NCBI GenBank assembly: GCA_963699175.1
Contig: OY969418.1
Span: 3,224,001 to 3,288,000, forward strand
From: JACPYM01 sp963699175
GTDB lineage: Bacteria > Acidobacteriota > Blastocatellia > RBC074
Length of the DNA stretch: 64,000 bases
Reading direction: 5' to 3'
How positions within the stretch are numbered: the stretch's first letter is position 1; each line of letters starts with the position of its first letter. Of the stretch, positions 48,535-57,435 are shown piece after piece. The notes beneath the pieces are model-generated. The model was not told the origin of the DNA, ran no database searches, and saw only the letters and a list, made by a program, of their open reading frames with translations. The translations under genes and the position numbers were made by a program.

Positions 48535-49781
48535 CTTAATGGGTGAGTTTCATTCATGGACGATCTTGCCCAATTGATCGGGGTTTGAGAGCCTAAGGAG
48601 CATCTTCAACCCATTTTTCAATTGAGGCAGGTAATGAAAGCAACGCACCCTTTGCGATGCCCGAACGAGTGCGAAACCGTCGAGCAAGATTTCAAGTTGA
48701 TCCGTACTTATGGGCCACACCACACGCCTTTCTATCGCTGTTTGAAATGTGGCCGTGAGTTCAGTGCGCGTCACGACAGCGTCTTTGCTGGCTTTCATAC
48801 TGATGAGCAGACGATTTATCGTGTGCTCAAGGCGCTCGCCGAAGGTAACGGCATCCGTGCTTGCGCGCGCATCTTTGACATCGACAAGAACACGGTAGCG
48901 CTGATCCTTGAGCAAGCGGCCGCGCACTGCCAACGCGTGAGTGAGTGCCTGATCAAAGACTATCACCTAGAAGAATGCCAGTTGGATGAACTCTGGTCGT
49001 TTGTCAAAAAAAGGAGGCGCACCTGTCGACCCTGGAAAAACTCCAGGCCATCTATGGCGACCAGTGGGTCTGGGTGGGCTTCGACCCGCGCCACAAAGTC
49101 GTGCTCCACTTTGTAGTGGGCCGCCACGTCCAAGCGAACGCCAACCGCTTGGTCAAAGGTGTGCGCGATCGTTCAGATGGGCACTTGCCCTTATTCACGT
49201 CCGATGAGCTAGAGCAATATGACAATGCGCTGCTCGAAGCTTACGGCCTGCGCCAAGAGTTCCCGCGCACTGGCAAACGCGGGCGGCCACGCAAGCCGCG
49301 GCTCAAAGCGCCCAAGCATTTGCTCTACGCACAAGTCGTCAAGCGACGCCAACGAGGTCGCGTAGTTGAGATTACGACGCGTGTCGTCTTCGGTACGCGG
49401 AAGGCCGTAGCCGCCAAGCTCAGGCGCTCGCCGGTGAGCAAGCACATCAACACGAGCTTCGTCGAACGCAACAATCTGACGATGCGGCATCAGAACCGCC
49501 GCTTGGTGCGTAAGACGATTGCTTTTTCAAAGAAGCGCGAGTGCTTGGAGCAACAACTCCACCTTGCCTTTGCTTATTACCATTTCGTTAAGCCTCATCT
49601 CGGTCTGCGAGAAGAGGTCAAAGGCGAAGCTAAAAAATACCGGGAACGGACTCCGATGATGGCGGCAGGGATCACAGATCACATTTGGACAATGCCAAAA
49701 CTGTTCTCCAGAGCCACTTTGGAGCTACTCTGAAAAAATCTAGCGTGATTTCATCTCCATGAATGAAACTCACCCACTAAG
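48535..49781 (+). mobile_element. Complete IS1-family-like insertion sequence
   Basis: A 1,247-bp element with 26-bp terminal inverted repeats differing at one base (CTTARTGGGTGAGTTTCATT... at 48535 and its complement ending at 49781). The 8-bp GATTTCTG is duplicated at 48527-48534 and 49782-49789, matching the 8-9 bp duplications of IS1-family elements. It carries one transposase read through a frameshift and is inserted inside element C. Intact ends and a clean duplication point to recent movement. Confidence 0.85.
48634..49733 (+). CDS. IS1-family-like DDE transposase, -1 frameshift
   Basis: Two overlapping frames make one transposase of about 366 residues. The first (from ATG 48634, GAGG 5 bases upstream) has a zinc ribbon (CPNEC ... 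FYRCLKCGREFS), a helix-turn-helix (GNGIRACARIFDIDKNTVALIL) and the first catalytic Asp in CQLDELWSFV. The second, shifted -1, gives VGFDPRHKVVLHFV, the second Asp in FTSDELEQYDNALLEAYG and the Glu in NTSFVERNNLTMRHQNRR, ending near TPMMAAGITDHIWTM. The switch falls at seven A (49006-49012, GTCAAAAAAAGGAGG), as in the programmed frameshift of IS1. An indel pseudogene is less likely because the element is otherwise intact. Confidence 0.85.
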
Positions 49782-50097
49782 GATTTCTGCCTTTGGCCCT
49801 GAAAGGGCGGTGGAGATTAGCCGGTGGTGCAACCACCGGGAACGCGGCAGCACGACATTGCACCCCGGCAGGGGTGCCGGAAAGGGCGTGACAATACGAA
49901 AGTTGCTCCGCTTCGTGGCTTGTCCCGCGCCCCGCCAGGGCGCAACGCCAATAACGACAGACTCCCGGTGGTTGCACCACCGGCTAATATCCGCCGCGCC
50001 TCTGGCGCTCAACTGAAAAGATGTGGGTAATGACAAGGTTAAGAACCTGCCCTACATCCAATTGCAAACCGCTCTAACCAACTTGGCTGGCCCAGAC

Positions 50098-53000
50098 TTA
50101 CGGATTGCCGACCAGCACAAAAGGAGCCCAGAAATAAGGCACGCTGCCACGCCGGATGGCGTCGAGTTGGGCTTGTCGCAATGCTTGCGCCTTGTTGAGC
50201 CTGCTGAGCTGGCCTTGCGCTTTACCTTTCAGTAGGTATTGATAGAAACGAATCATCTGATCGGCGGCAGCTTCGTCATCAACTTTCCACAGGCTGACCA
50301 GCACGGAAGGCGTGCCAGCGTAGATAAAAGCGCGCATCAATCCCATCAATCCTTCGCCGTTGATCTCTTTGCCTAGACCAGTCTCACAGGCCGAGAGCGA
50401 AACCAACTCGGCATTGAGCCGCAACTTAAAAATTTCGCTGGTGGTCAGCACGCCGTCTTCATCGCTGGCAGTATGAGGCGCGCCACCCGCCGTATTTGCT
50501 GTCGCCGCGCGGGGCGATAGCAGCAGCCCGGAAAAGCCCGGCGCAGTTTCACTCATCAGGGCGTGTACTGAGAAGTGCACAAAGCGATACTGGCCCAGGT
50601 GCCCTGTCGCTTTGACATTCTCTTCGTTGGCCCGCGCGCCAAGAAAGAGCGCGACCCGCTTGCGCGGAAAGAGCGCCGCAATCTTTTCTACCTCGTCGCG
50701 GCTATGCGGCAGCGGCGCGAGCTGGCCCGGTGTGTCCGTCCTGGTGGTCTGGGACAAGGCGGTGGACAAAGCACTTGAATGCTCGCCATAGAGCGGATCG
50801 CCAAAGGCAATAAAATCTTTCCGCTCTGGGCGGACCCGATATGTCTCGGCCTGCAAATTGGCCCAAATGCTGACGGAGGGCGCATAACTAATGGCAAAAT
50901 CCTTGATCAGATAAGGCCACTCGTTGAGCGCAGCCGTAGCCTGTTGCTCGGCGGTCTCTTTCAGCAAAGCCTCGAAGGGCAATCGTTGCAAAGCCCCATC
51001 GGCCACAATAACCAACTGGGTCTTACCCGCGAGCTGACTTCTAGCTGGGCCAATCAATTGCCTAGATAAGGCGCGCGCCTCTTGCCAATAGCGGTCGGGC
51101 AAAAACTGTTGCTTGTCTGCCAACAGCTTGATCAGCCTGCTGGTGTTCTCATTGATATCCTTTTCACTGGCGAGTTTATGCACGGCAAAATCGCGGCGGC
51201 TAATGACGAAAAGAAAGGACTCGCTTTCACCTAGCGAATAGGCCAGCACCGCCGTTCGGTTATCAAGCCGCGCTTGAGCCTCGGTTAAGCCGATAGGCGA
51301 GCTGCCGGGCCAGTGCGCCGGTTGGGTTGAAGCAGGTACAGCAGCGCGAGGCAGACGCTTGCTTTCCGGTTTGATCCGGGCTGCGACCAAGAGATCCAAA
51401 AAGGCGCGGGCACGCCAGCTCTCGGAGAGGTGAAAAGCTTCAGCCGCTCTTTGTTCTTGCGCCTCCCGGCTGGCAGGGCTGGCTGATTCCATCAATAAGG
51501 AGAGCATGTCTTTATAGACTTTGACTTTGTCCTGCCAGAAACCAATCTTGTCCTCGTCTTCATTGAGCCGCTTGCGAGTCTTTTCCAGCGCTTCGATGGC
51601 TAAACTATAATGCTCTTTCGCTTGCTCAGGCTGGTTGAGTTGGCGGTGGATGGCGGCCATTCCACTTTGCGCCGACCAAACCAAACGCGCTGAATTGATC
51701 TGCTCGCCGATTTGCAACGCATCTTGCTGAGCTTGCAACGCCTTGCTCCATTCGTTCAACTTGGCGTAGGTCAGGCCAAGCCAATGGAGCGAGAGACCCA
51801 CTTGAATCGGCTTTCCGATGGACTGCGAGATTTGCCGGGCTTCCTCTTGAATGGCTAAGGCTTGCTGATAATTTCCCAGCTCATAATGTAGCCGACCTAA
51901 GCTGGCCAGTGTAGGGCTTTTTCTGGAAGGGTCGTCGCTCTGATCGGCTAACTCGACTGCTTCATACAAAAGCCGCTGGGCTTCGTCATATCGTTTCAGT
52001 TCGTTATAGGCTCCACCCAAATTGGTCAGCAAAAAAATTTGAGCATCAACGTTCTTCCTTTTCCTGGCCAATTCCAAGCCCTGCCTGTAAGAGCTAATTC
52101 CTAAATCCGTAGCCCCAAGGCGGCGATAAGCTACACCTAGATTGCCTAGAGTGTATTCCCTGATATTTGACGAGGCCGCGGACAATTCTCTGCGGCAAGT
52201 GGCCAAACCATTGGCGTAGTCATCCTGGAGTATATAGCTCTCGCAAAGAGCGCCGAGCAAATAGTCACGTTGTTCGACTTCACTGGTGAACTCGGCAAGT
52301 CGCAGTGCCTCGGTGTAGGATTGAATGGCTTGTTGCGGTTGGCCGGATTTGTTTTGCACATAGCCTCTGAGCACCAACACTCTGATCTGCTGTTCAAGCT
52401 CACCTTGCTCCCGGGCGGTCAGCAAAAGTTGCGCGCTCAATTGCAACGCCACAGCATCGTCTGCCGGCTTATTGGTTCGCACCAGCACAGCGCTTTTTTC
52501 ATAAAGCGCATCTCGTAGGTTCGGCGCTAAAGCAAGAGCTTGATCCAGGAACTTCAAACTCTCCGCATAATTGTTTTTCTGTTTATAGAAATATCCCAAT
52601 CCGTAGAAGACAGCGGCATTATCGGGCTGCTGCTGCGAAACAGTGCTTAGATAAGCGTTGGCTTCTTCAGCTTGGCCAAGTCTCAGGTAAGCATCAACCA
52701 ACATTTTGTACGGCCGGGTGAAGCCCGGCGCCAATGACAAACTTCGCTGGCAGTGTTCGATTACGCGCTGTTGGTTGTTTCGGTCGGTAGCCTTTAGGTT
52801 GTAGAGCGTGGCCAAGCCGTAATGCTTCAGCGCCTGTTGTGTGGGCGTTTGCGCGACCAAATTGTTGAGAAAGCTCTCCGCCTCCGCTACCAAGCCAGCC
52901 GCGTTGGCTGTCTCGGCAAGCCTTTTATAAGCCAGCTCCATCTGCGGCGAGGCTTCGATCAGAAGTTGACATTCCGCGAAGGCCTTTGGATATTCGCGCT

Positions 53001-53142
53001 CCTGAATCAACTTTAGGATAGTCGTATAACGATGATCTTGGGGGAACACAGCATAGCTTTCCGGCAAGGCAGAATGAGTTGCTGTCAGAAACAAAAGGGT
53101 AGCCCCAATTGAGACCACCCTACTCAAGCGTTGCTTACTCAT
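50098..53142 (-). CDS. Exported TPR-CHAT (caspase-like) protein
   Basis: A 1,014-residue protein with a signal peptide (about 1-30, VVSIGATLLFLTATHSALPESYA). Residues about 35-570 are tetratricopeptide repeats in two blocks (e.g. AVFYGLGYFYKQKNNYAES; IREYTLGNLGVAYRRLG). The C-terminal about 330 residues are a CHAT domain with the peptidase dyad His860 (HFSVHALMSE) and Cys919 (SLSACETGLGKEI), so it is predicted to be active. The last residues PYFWAPFVLVGNP are typical. It lies 88 bases after a small proline-rich gene on the same strand and at the end of a minus-strand set led by an ECF sigma factor. The plus-strand sigma/anti-sigma pair converges on it across the mobile element. Substrate unknown. 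Confidence 0.9.
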   Translation of the reverse strand: MSKQRLSRVVSIGATLLFLTATHSALPESYAVFPQDHRYTTILKLIQEREYPKAFAECQLLIEASPQMELAYKRLAETANAAGLVAEAESFLNNLVAQTPTQQALKHYGLATLYNLKATDRNNQQRVIEHCQRSLSLAPGFTRPYKMLVDAYLRLGQAEEANAYLSTVSQQQPDNAAVFYGLGYFYKQKNNYAESLKFLDQALALAPNLRDALYEKSAVLVRTNKPADDAVALQLSAQLLLTAREQGELEQQIRVLVLRGYVQNKSGQPQQAIQSYTEALRLAEFTSEVEQRDYLLGALCESYILQDDYANGLATCRRELSAASSNIREYTLGNLGVAYRRLGATDLGISSYRQGLELARKRKNVDAQIFLLTNLGGAYNELKRYDEAQRLLYEAVELADQSDDPSRKSPTLASLGRLHYELGNYQQALAIQEEARQISQSIGKPIQVGLSLHWLGLTYAKLNEWSKALQAQQDALQIGEQINSARLVWSAQSGMAAIHRQLNQPEQAKEHYSLAIEALEKTRKRLNEDEDKIGFWQDKVKVYKDMLSLLMESASPASREAQEQRAAEAFHLSESWRARAFLDLLVAARIKPESKRLPRAAVPASTQPAHWPGSSPIGLTEAQARLDNRTAVLAYSLGESESFLFVISRRDFAVHKLASEKDINENTSRLIKLLADKQQFLPDRYWQEARALSRQLIGPARSQLAGKTQLVIVADGALQRLPFEALLKETAEQQATAALNEWPYLIKDFAISYAPSVSIWANLQAETYRVRPERKDFIAFGDPLYGEHSSALSTALSQTTRTDTPGQLAPLPHSRDEVEKIAALFPRKRVALFLGARANEENVKATGHLGQYRFVHFSVHALMSETAPGFSGLLLSPRAATANTAGGAPHTASDEDGVLTTSEIFKLRLNAELVSLSACETGLGKEINGEGLMGLMRAFIYAGTPSVLVSLWKVDDEAAADQMIRFYQYLLKGKAQGQLSRLNKAQALRQAQLDAIRRGSVPYFWAPFVLVGNP

Positions 53143-53230
53143 TGACTATCTCCAGTAAGGGCCGGTGGTTCCATTATGATCTTCATTGCGATTGACCATT
53201 TAACCTCATCCCTTACACAGCCATTCTTTA

Positions 53231-53446
53231 CTAACTCGATGGCGGCGTATCAGGGCTTTCTTTCTCAGTACCCTCATTCGGCGGTGGTGGCGTGTCAGGA
53301 CTTTCCCCGTCACCACCCGACGGTGGCGGCATTTTTGGGGTTTCTCCCGGATCGCCGGTGCTTTCAGGGACAATCACTGTGCGTAATTGAGACCCTGCCC
53401 CAGCGACTGCCGACATGGCGTTGAGAACTTCTTTCGGTTCGCTCAT
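53231..53446 (-). CDS. Small proline-rich protein upstream of TPR-CHAT
   Basis: A 71-residue protein. ATG 53446 is preceded 7 bases upstream by AGGAG; an earlier ATG at 53467 has no site. Residues 1-27 are Ala/Val-rich (MSEPKEVLNAMSAVAGAG) and could be helical; the rest is disordered and rich in Pro, Gly, Ser, Glu with an internal repeat (GESPDTPPPPNEG / KESPDTPPSS). No signal peptide is obvious. No family was recognised. It sits directly before the TPR-CHAT gene with its own ribosome site, which suggests partnership, either as a substrate or as a regulator of the CHAT protease; that is inference from position. Confidence 0.65.
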   Translation of the reverse strand: MSEPKEVLNAMSAVAGAGSQLRTVIVPESTGDPGETPKMPPPSGGDGESPDTPPPPNEGTEKESPDTPPSS

Positions 53447-53687
53447 CTTATAGCTCCTTTTCTGCATGGTGAGTAGCCTCGCCGCGTCCTTGAATTACTT
53501 GAAGGACGTTGCAAGGTCTAGGTTTGTCGGACTGATTTCTGACCGAAAACAGCTCTGTCAGAAGAGGAATGAATGCTTGGCTGGTTGGTAGCGGGCTAAC
53601 TAGCGCAAGCTCATACATAAAGAACGATTTATTTCAAAAATGTTCAGTCCGCCCGGCTATTTTCTTGAATTTAATTTTTCGGGACTT

Positions 53688-55280
53688 TCAAGCAAGCACA
53701 GCAGGGGGTGGGGTTTCAAGGTCCGCCACAATCAGCAAGCCCACCAGTAGGAGTAGTAACAATAAGGTTTCTGAATCACCAAAATTGTAATTGGCCAGTG
53801 AACTGACCGTAAACCCACCAAGCGCTCCGAACACACCCAGACTCAACCCAACCGGAAAACTGCGACCAGTCGTTTGTTGCCGTTTGAAACCGCGCCAAGC
53901 AAAACCGATCATCGTGGCTATCAACCAGACGTAACAACCCAAGGCCAGCAACCCACGATCGAGCGCAATCTGAATCAGCGTCGAGTGTGTGTGCGTTACG
54001 TAATCACCCGGAAAACCCCACTCCTGCCAATGCCGTTTATGCGCATCCAACCCCACGCCCAACCAGGGATGTTGCGGAATCACTCGCAAGCCAGCACGCA
54101 TATATGCCAAGCGGCGCGTTGTACTGTCATCATTGAACGTGACCGTCCCACTTTGCCGTGCCGCCATCACCACAAATAACGAAAGCCCACCCAACAATAA
54201 TACCAACAGGCCCGCGACCAACAGCGCACGGCGACCTCCTACCAAGATCGAGACTAGCAGCAAGGTCAGCAAAAAAGCTGCGATCACCGCGCGCGAAGCC
54301 GTAAAAAGCAGGGCTAGTGAAAAGAGCAGGAACAACAGGCCAAACCCACCCAGTAGACGTATGCGTTGCTGCCCCCTTACAGCGGTGAGCGCGGTCAGTA
54401 ATATGCCGTAACAGAGTAATGCCAGCATTTGCATCTGCTCGGCATAAGTCAAAAACTGGCGCGCAAAGCCGGAGACACGAAAACGCCTTGAACGTCCTGC
54501 CGTGGTGAGGCCAAGTGCGTCTGCGCGTGCTTTCAGTGCTTCGTTTACCGTCAGCTTCACCTGCACCGGGTCGCCAGCGCGCAAAGCCTCGACTTCAAGC
54601 GTAGTATTGTCAGATCGGCTTTTGATGAGGCGGGCAGCATCCGCTACGGTGTAAATGCGATGCTTGCCGACCATCCAAATCACATCACCCGGCTGTAATT
54701 GGCTTGCCGGCGGCTGACCGGCGAGAAGCGGACTGTCCGGCTCGATAGCAGCAATCACCATCCCACGCCCGTAGACTTTCTCAAACAAGCTGAAGCCGAC
54801 ACCGGCCAGGCTGGAAACGAGCAAGATGGCTAAGAGCGGCTTGACGGCTCTTGCTTGCAGGTTGCTGGCCAACAGGTAAACCGCGCCGAAGAGCAATAAA
54901 GTTTTCAGCTTTGGTAAACTGACGCTCGGCTCAACCGAGAAGATCGCAGAAAGCACCGTCAGACCGGCAAACCAGAGCAATGGTTTATCAAGTGATGTGC
55001 GGCGGAAATGCAGCTTGCCGAGCGTCACATCGCGCACTATCCAGGCGATTAAGCTGATGTCTAAGCCTAAATGCGCGGCGAAGATCGAATGCGGGACGGC
55101 CAGCGCAAAGAGCATCAACCCGCCCAACAACACTCGATTGGCCCAGCCTGCCAGCGGTCGTTGAGCTTTAACCGCCGCCAGCCCATCCCAAGCTGCCCAC
55201 CAATCCGCAGCAGGTTTTGCTAGAGCTTGGCCATTGGTTGTCGAGTCCTCGCTTTGAACGGCAGTGGAGTGTGATGTCAT
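53688..55280 (-). CDS. O-antigen ligase/polymerase family protein with inserted PDZ domain
   Basis: A 530-residue multi-spanning membrane protein with about 12 hydrophobic segments. The C-terminal half has the Wzy_C pattern: LLFTASRAVIAAFLLTLLLV, PWLGVGLDAHKRHWQEWG and THTHSTLIQIALDRGLLALG. Between membrane segments, residues about 171-247 form a PDZ-like domain (GMVIAAIEPDSPLLAGQ, LQPGDVIWMVGKHRIYTVADAARLI, VQVKLTVNEA) on one side of the membrane. PDZ domains are usual in envelope proteases but not in this glycan enzyme family. Gene order sigma, anti-sigma, DUF4097, this gene suggests an envelope stress or surface-glycan locus. Confidence 0.8.
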   Translation of the reverse strand: MTSHSTAVQSEDSTTNGQALAKPAADWWAAWDGLAAVKAQRPLAGWANRVLLGGLMLFALAVPHSIFAAHLGLDISLIAWIVRDVTLGKLHFRRTSLDKPLLWFAGLTVLSAIFSVEPSVSLPKLKTLLLFGAVYLLASNLQARAVKPLLAILLVSSLAGVGFSLFEKVYGRGMVIAAIEPDSPLLAGQPPASQLQPGDVIWMVGKHRIYTVADAARLIKSRSDNTTLEVEALRAGDPVQVKLTVNEALKARADALGLTTAGRSRRFRVSGFARQFLTYAEQMQMLALLCYGILLTALTAVRGQQRIRLLGGFGLLFLLFSLALLFTASRAVIAAFLLTLLLVSILVGGRRALLVAGLLVLLLGGLSLFVVMAARQSGTVTFNDDSTTRRLAYMRAGLRVIPQHPWLGVGLDAHKRHWQEWGFPGDYVTHTHSTLIQIALDRGLLALGCYVWLIATMIGFAWRGFKRQQTTGRSFPVGLSLGVFGALGGFTVSSLANYNFGDSETLLLLLLLVGLLIVADLETPPPAVLA

Positions 55281-55373
55281 CGGTTGGGTTTACTTTCCCG
55301 CAGGCATTACCCGTGTTGATTGAATGCGTAGTTTGTGCGCGGGCTGAATTATCCAATCAACTCCCCCATTGGC

Positions 55374-56108
55374 TCAAGGCTTACGGTGCAAATGTAGGCT
55401 ACCTTCTTGCGTCCAGAGCAGCACCGTCGCGCGTCCTTCACCGCACTCCCCTTCCACTATCTGCGCGCTCTGCTTCTTGAACTTGAAGGGAAAGTTGCCT
55501 AACTCCATCCTGGTGCGGAATGAAGAGGCGGTCAATTTGAAATCGGCATTGGCTGGCAGCGTTACGTCCACCCGTCCGGCGAATGATTTCAGCTTGTAGC
55601 TGCCGTGCGGCAAGATCTCTCCGGTAAAATTGATATTGCCACTTGTACTGTGCGCTTCGACGCGCGGGCTGCGCAGTCCGCTGAAGACAATGCTGCCCTC
55701 CAGCGTCCGCGCGCGCACTGGGCCGCTCGTGTTGGCGACCACAATGGCGCATTTGTAGCACAACAAGTCGAGCTTGATCGCGGCTGGCACGATTAGTTCC
55801 AACTCAACGGCTGCCAGCCCGGTCACTTCGACTTTGACGCGGCCTTCCGATGTTTGCTTAGCATTGATCTGCGCGTCAGCAGCGGACTGTTTGGCATTAA
55901 TGACGACTTTATTGGTATTACTGGCAGCGGTGATTTTGATCGAGCCAGTTTGATTGGTGACTTCGACCTCGCTCGAATCCGGCACGACCTGGAAAGTTTT
56001 GCTGAGAGTTTGGGCGCGGGCCTGCGGCACCGACGAGGTGGCCAGGAACAGACCCAGCGCCAAACCATAAACTGGTTGCATTGAAGGGAAGAAAGTTTGG
56101 GCTAACAT
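55374..56108 (-). CDS. Secreted DUF4097-like beta-repeat protein
   Basis: A 244-residue exported protein with a signal peptide (VYGLALGLFLATSSVPQARAQ) and a regular beta-solenoid pattern: SSEVEVTNQTGSIKITAAS, ATSGNI-type turns (STSGNINFTGEI) and SYKLKSFAGRVDVTLPANADFKLTASS, as in DUF4097 putative adhesins. A pair of cysteines occurs in LLCYKCAIV. It starts 7 bases after the anti-sigma stop and is therefore co-transcribed with the sigma/anti-sigma pair; in related bacteria DUF4097 proteins sit in the same place, suggesting a role in sensing or in the envelope response. Confidence 0.82.
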   Translation of the reverse strand: MLAQTFFPSMQPVYGLALGLFLATSSVPQARAQTLSKTFQVVPDSSEVEVTNQTGSIKITAASNTNKVVINAKQSAADAQINAKQTSEGRVKVEVTGLAAVELELIVPAAIKLDLLCYKCAIVVANTSGPVRARTLEGSIVFSGLRSPRVEAHSTSGNINFTGEILPHGSYKLKSFAGRVDVTLPANADFKLTASSFRTRMELGNFPFKFKKQSAQIVEGECGEGRATVLLWTQEGSLHLHRKP

Positions 56109-56115
56109 GGCGCGC

Positions 56116-56781
56116 CTACCATTTGAGCCGCTCGATGTCCTCCAGCAATTGCCGTTTCTCCTGATACAAATCGTGCATCATCGCTAGATGTATCGCATCG
56201 TCAGGGTTGGTCTGCAGGTGACGGCGGCAGTTCTGCAACGACACCTCGATCCGGCCCAACTGCTGCTCGAAATCTGTGCGGCGCTGCGGCTGCCAACTAA
56301 CCATGCGGGCCTTGAGCGTTTCTATTTTGCGATCCAGTTCCGCTTCTTCTGGCAGAATCGCAACCGCCTGCATACCGCGCATCGTTAACACCGAGTTGTA
56401 TTGACGATAGAAGCTGACCGCGCTGAAAGCGATCAAAGCCAGCCCCGCCACGCCCGCGCCCGCCAATTGTGGCAGATTGAACGTGAAAGTCTTTGACTGT
56501 AGGCGCGCCCACCAACTTTGTTTGAGAGCGGCCGCTGGCGTGCTGGTCTCCTCAGCAGCCAACTCCGCTTCAAGTGCGTTGCTGATACGCAGCCACAGCG
56601 CACTCGATGGAGTGTGCAACGGCAGATCACGGGCGGCAGTGCGAATTTCGCTCAATTCCAGTTTGATGGTTTGACAGGGGGGGCAAGAAGTAAGATGGCC
56701 TTCGATTACGACCTCGTCGTTGTCTCTTAGTAAACCATCCAGATGATCAGACAACGCATTGACAACATTCCGACATTCCAT
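56116..56781 (-). CDS. Anti-sigma factor with zf-HC2 zinc finger
   Basis: A 221-residue single-pass membrane protein. The N-terminal zinc finger has CRNVVNALSDHLDG and HLTSCPPC (H-x3-C-x2-C, residues 29-36). One membrane helix lies at about 105-125 (LAGAGVAGLALIAFSAVSFY). The C-terminal about 80 residues are a charged helix (LDRKIETLKARM; DLYQEKRQLLEDIERL). It lies 87 bases after the sigma gene and should bind that sigma factor. GGAGAG precedes the ATG. Confidence 0.85.
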   Translation of the reverse strand: MECRNVVNALSDHLDGLLRDNDEVVIEGHLTSCPPCQTIKLELSEIRTAARDLPLHTPSSALWLRISNALEAELAAEETSTPAAALKQSWWARLQSKTFTFNLPQLAGAGVAGLALIAFSAVSFYRQYNSVLTMRGMQAVAILPEEAELDRKIETLKARMVSWQPQRRTDFEQQLGRIEVSLQNCRRHLQTNPDDAIHLAMMHDLYQEKRQLLEDIERLKW

Positions 56782-56868
56782 ACTGCTTTCTCTCCGAACT
56801 TACCTTGTGTGTGGTTTGTGTTCGCTTTCAGTTTTTAGTCGGCAGCCGCAGGCGAATTCCAACTAAAA

Positions 56869-57435
56869 CTAAGCTTTCTTGTTGAGCAACTCTCGCAACC
56901 GCATGCGGGCTTTGTGGAGTTGCGACTTTGAAGTTCCCGTGCTAACGCCCAGGATACGACCGATCTCCTCGTGCTCAAAGCCTTCGACATCGTGCAGCAC
57001 GAAGACCGAGCGATAGCCCGGCGGCAATTCCGAAATTGCCTTATCCAGCGCGATCCGATCCACAAAACGCGGGCGTTCGCCTACGCCTTGAATCAGGTCT
57101 TGAATCTCGCCGATCTCGCCTTCTTCAGTGGTCTTTTCAAGCTTCACACCCTTCTTGCGGAAATGCATCAAGACATGATCGACCGTCAGACGATGCAACC
57201 AGGTGGTGAATGCCGATTCCCCACGAAAGCTGCCCAGCTTGCGGAAGAGTTGAATGAAGACTTCCTGCGCCAAATCTTCTGCTTCGGTCGGGTTGGCGAT
57301 CATCCGCAGACACAGACTATAGACCCGCCGGTGATGACGTTCGTAAAGCGTCTCGAACGCCGCCATATCGCCGCGCGACGCCGCTTGAGCCAAGTCGTAA
57401 TCCGACGTGGCCAGGTTGATCGGTTTCGCTATCAC
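56869..57435 (-). CDS. ECF-type RNA polymerase sigma factor (minus-strand pair)
   Basis: A 188-residue RpoE-like sigma factor starting at GTG: region 2 at about 22-92 (FETLYERHHRRVYSLCLRMI, EAEDLAQEVFIQLFRKLGSF) and region 4 at about 130-183 (DKAISELPPGYRSVFVLHDVEGFEHEEIG, GVSTGTSKSQLHKARMRLRELL). It heads the minus-strand set anti-sigma, DUF4097, ligase, small protein, CHAT. Regulation by release from the zf-HC2 anti-sigma is inferred from the arrangement. Confidence 0.92.
   Translation of the reverse strand: MIAKPINLATSDYDLAQAASRGDMAAFETLYERHHRRVYSLCLRMIANPTEAEDLAQEVFIQLFRKLGSFRGESAFTTWLHRLTVDHVLMHFRKKGVKLEKTTEEGEIGEIQDLIQGVGERPRFVDRIALDKAISELPPGYRSVFVLHDVEGFEHEEIGRILGVSTGTSKSQLHKARMRLRELLNKKA

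Larger units (their letters stand above)
48497..50036. mobile_element. MITE-like element C, carrying a nested IS
   Basis: Perfect 16-bp inverted ends TTGTCATTACCCACAT (48497-48512) and ATGTGGGTAATGACAA (50021-50036), with GGTTAAGAACC on both outer sides (48486-48496, 50037-50047). Because that target is itself a palindrome, a reading with 20-bp ends and a 3-bp AAG duplication is equally possible. Without the IS the element is about 285 bp. Its body (ATTAGCCGGTGGT ... ACCACCGGCTAAT, with GC hairpins) matches that of element A at 24108-24426, while the terminal repeats differ. Open frames in several phases across the body arise from the palindromes and are not genes. Confidence 0.75.

Noticed and set aside
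48550..48966. Minus-strand frame of 138 residues within the IS
   Set aside because: Antisense to the zinc ribbon and HTH part of the transposase.
49759..50036. Overlapping small frames on both strands, some similar to each other
   Set aside because: They arise from the palindromic body of element C, where both strands read alike; no start signals.
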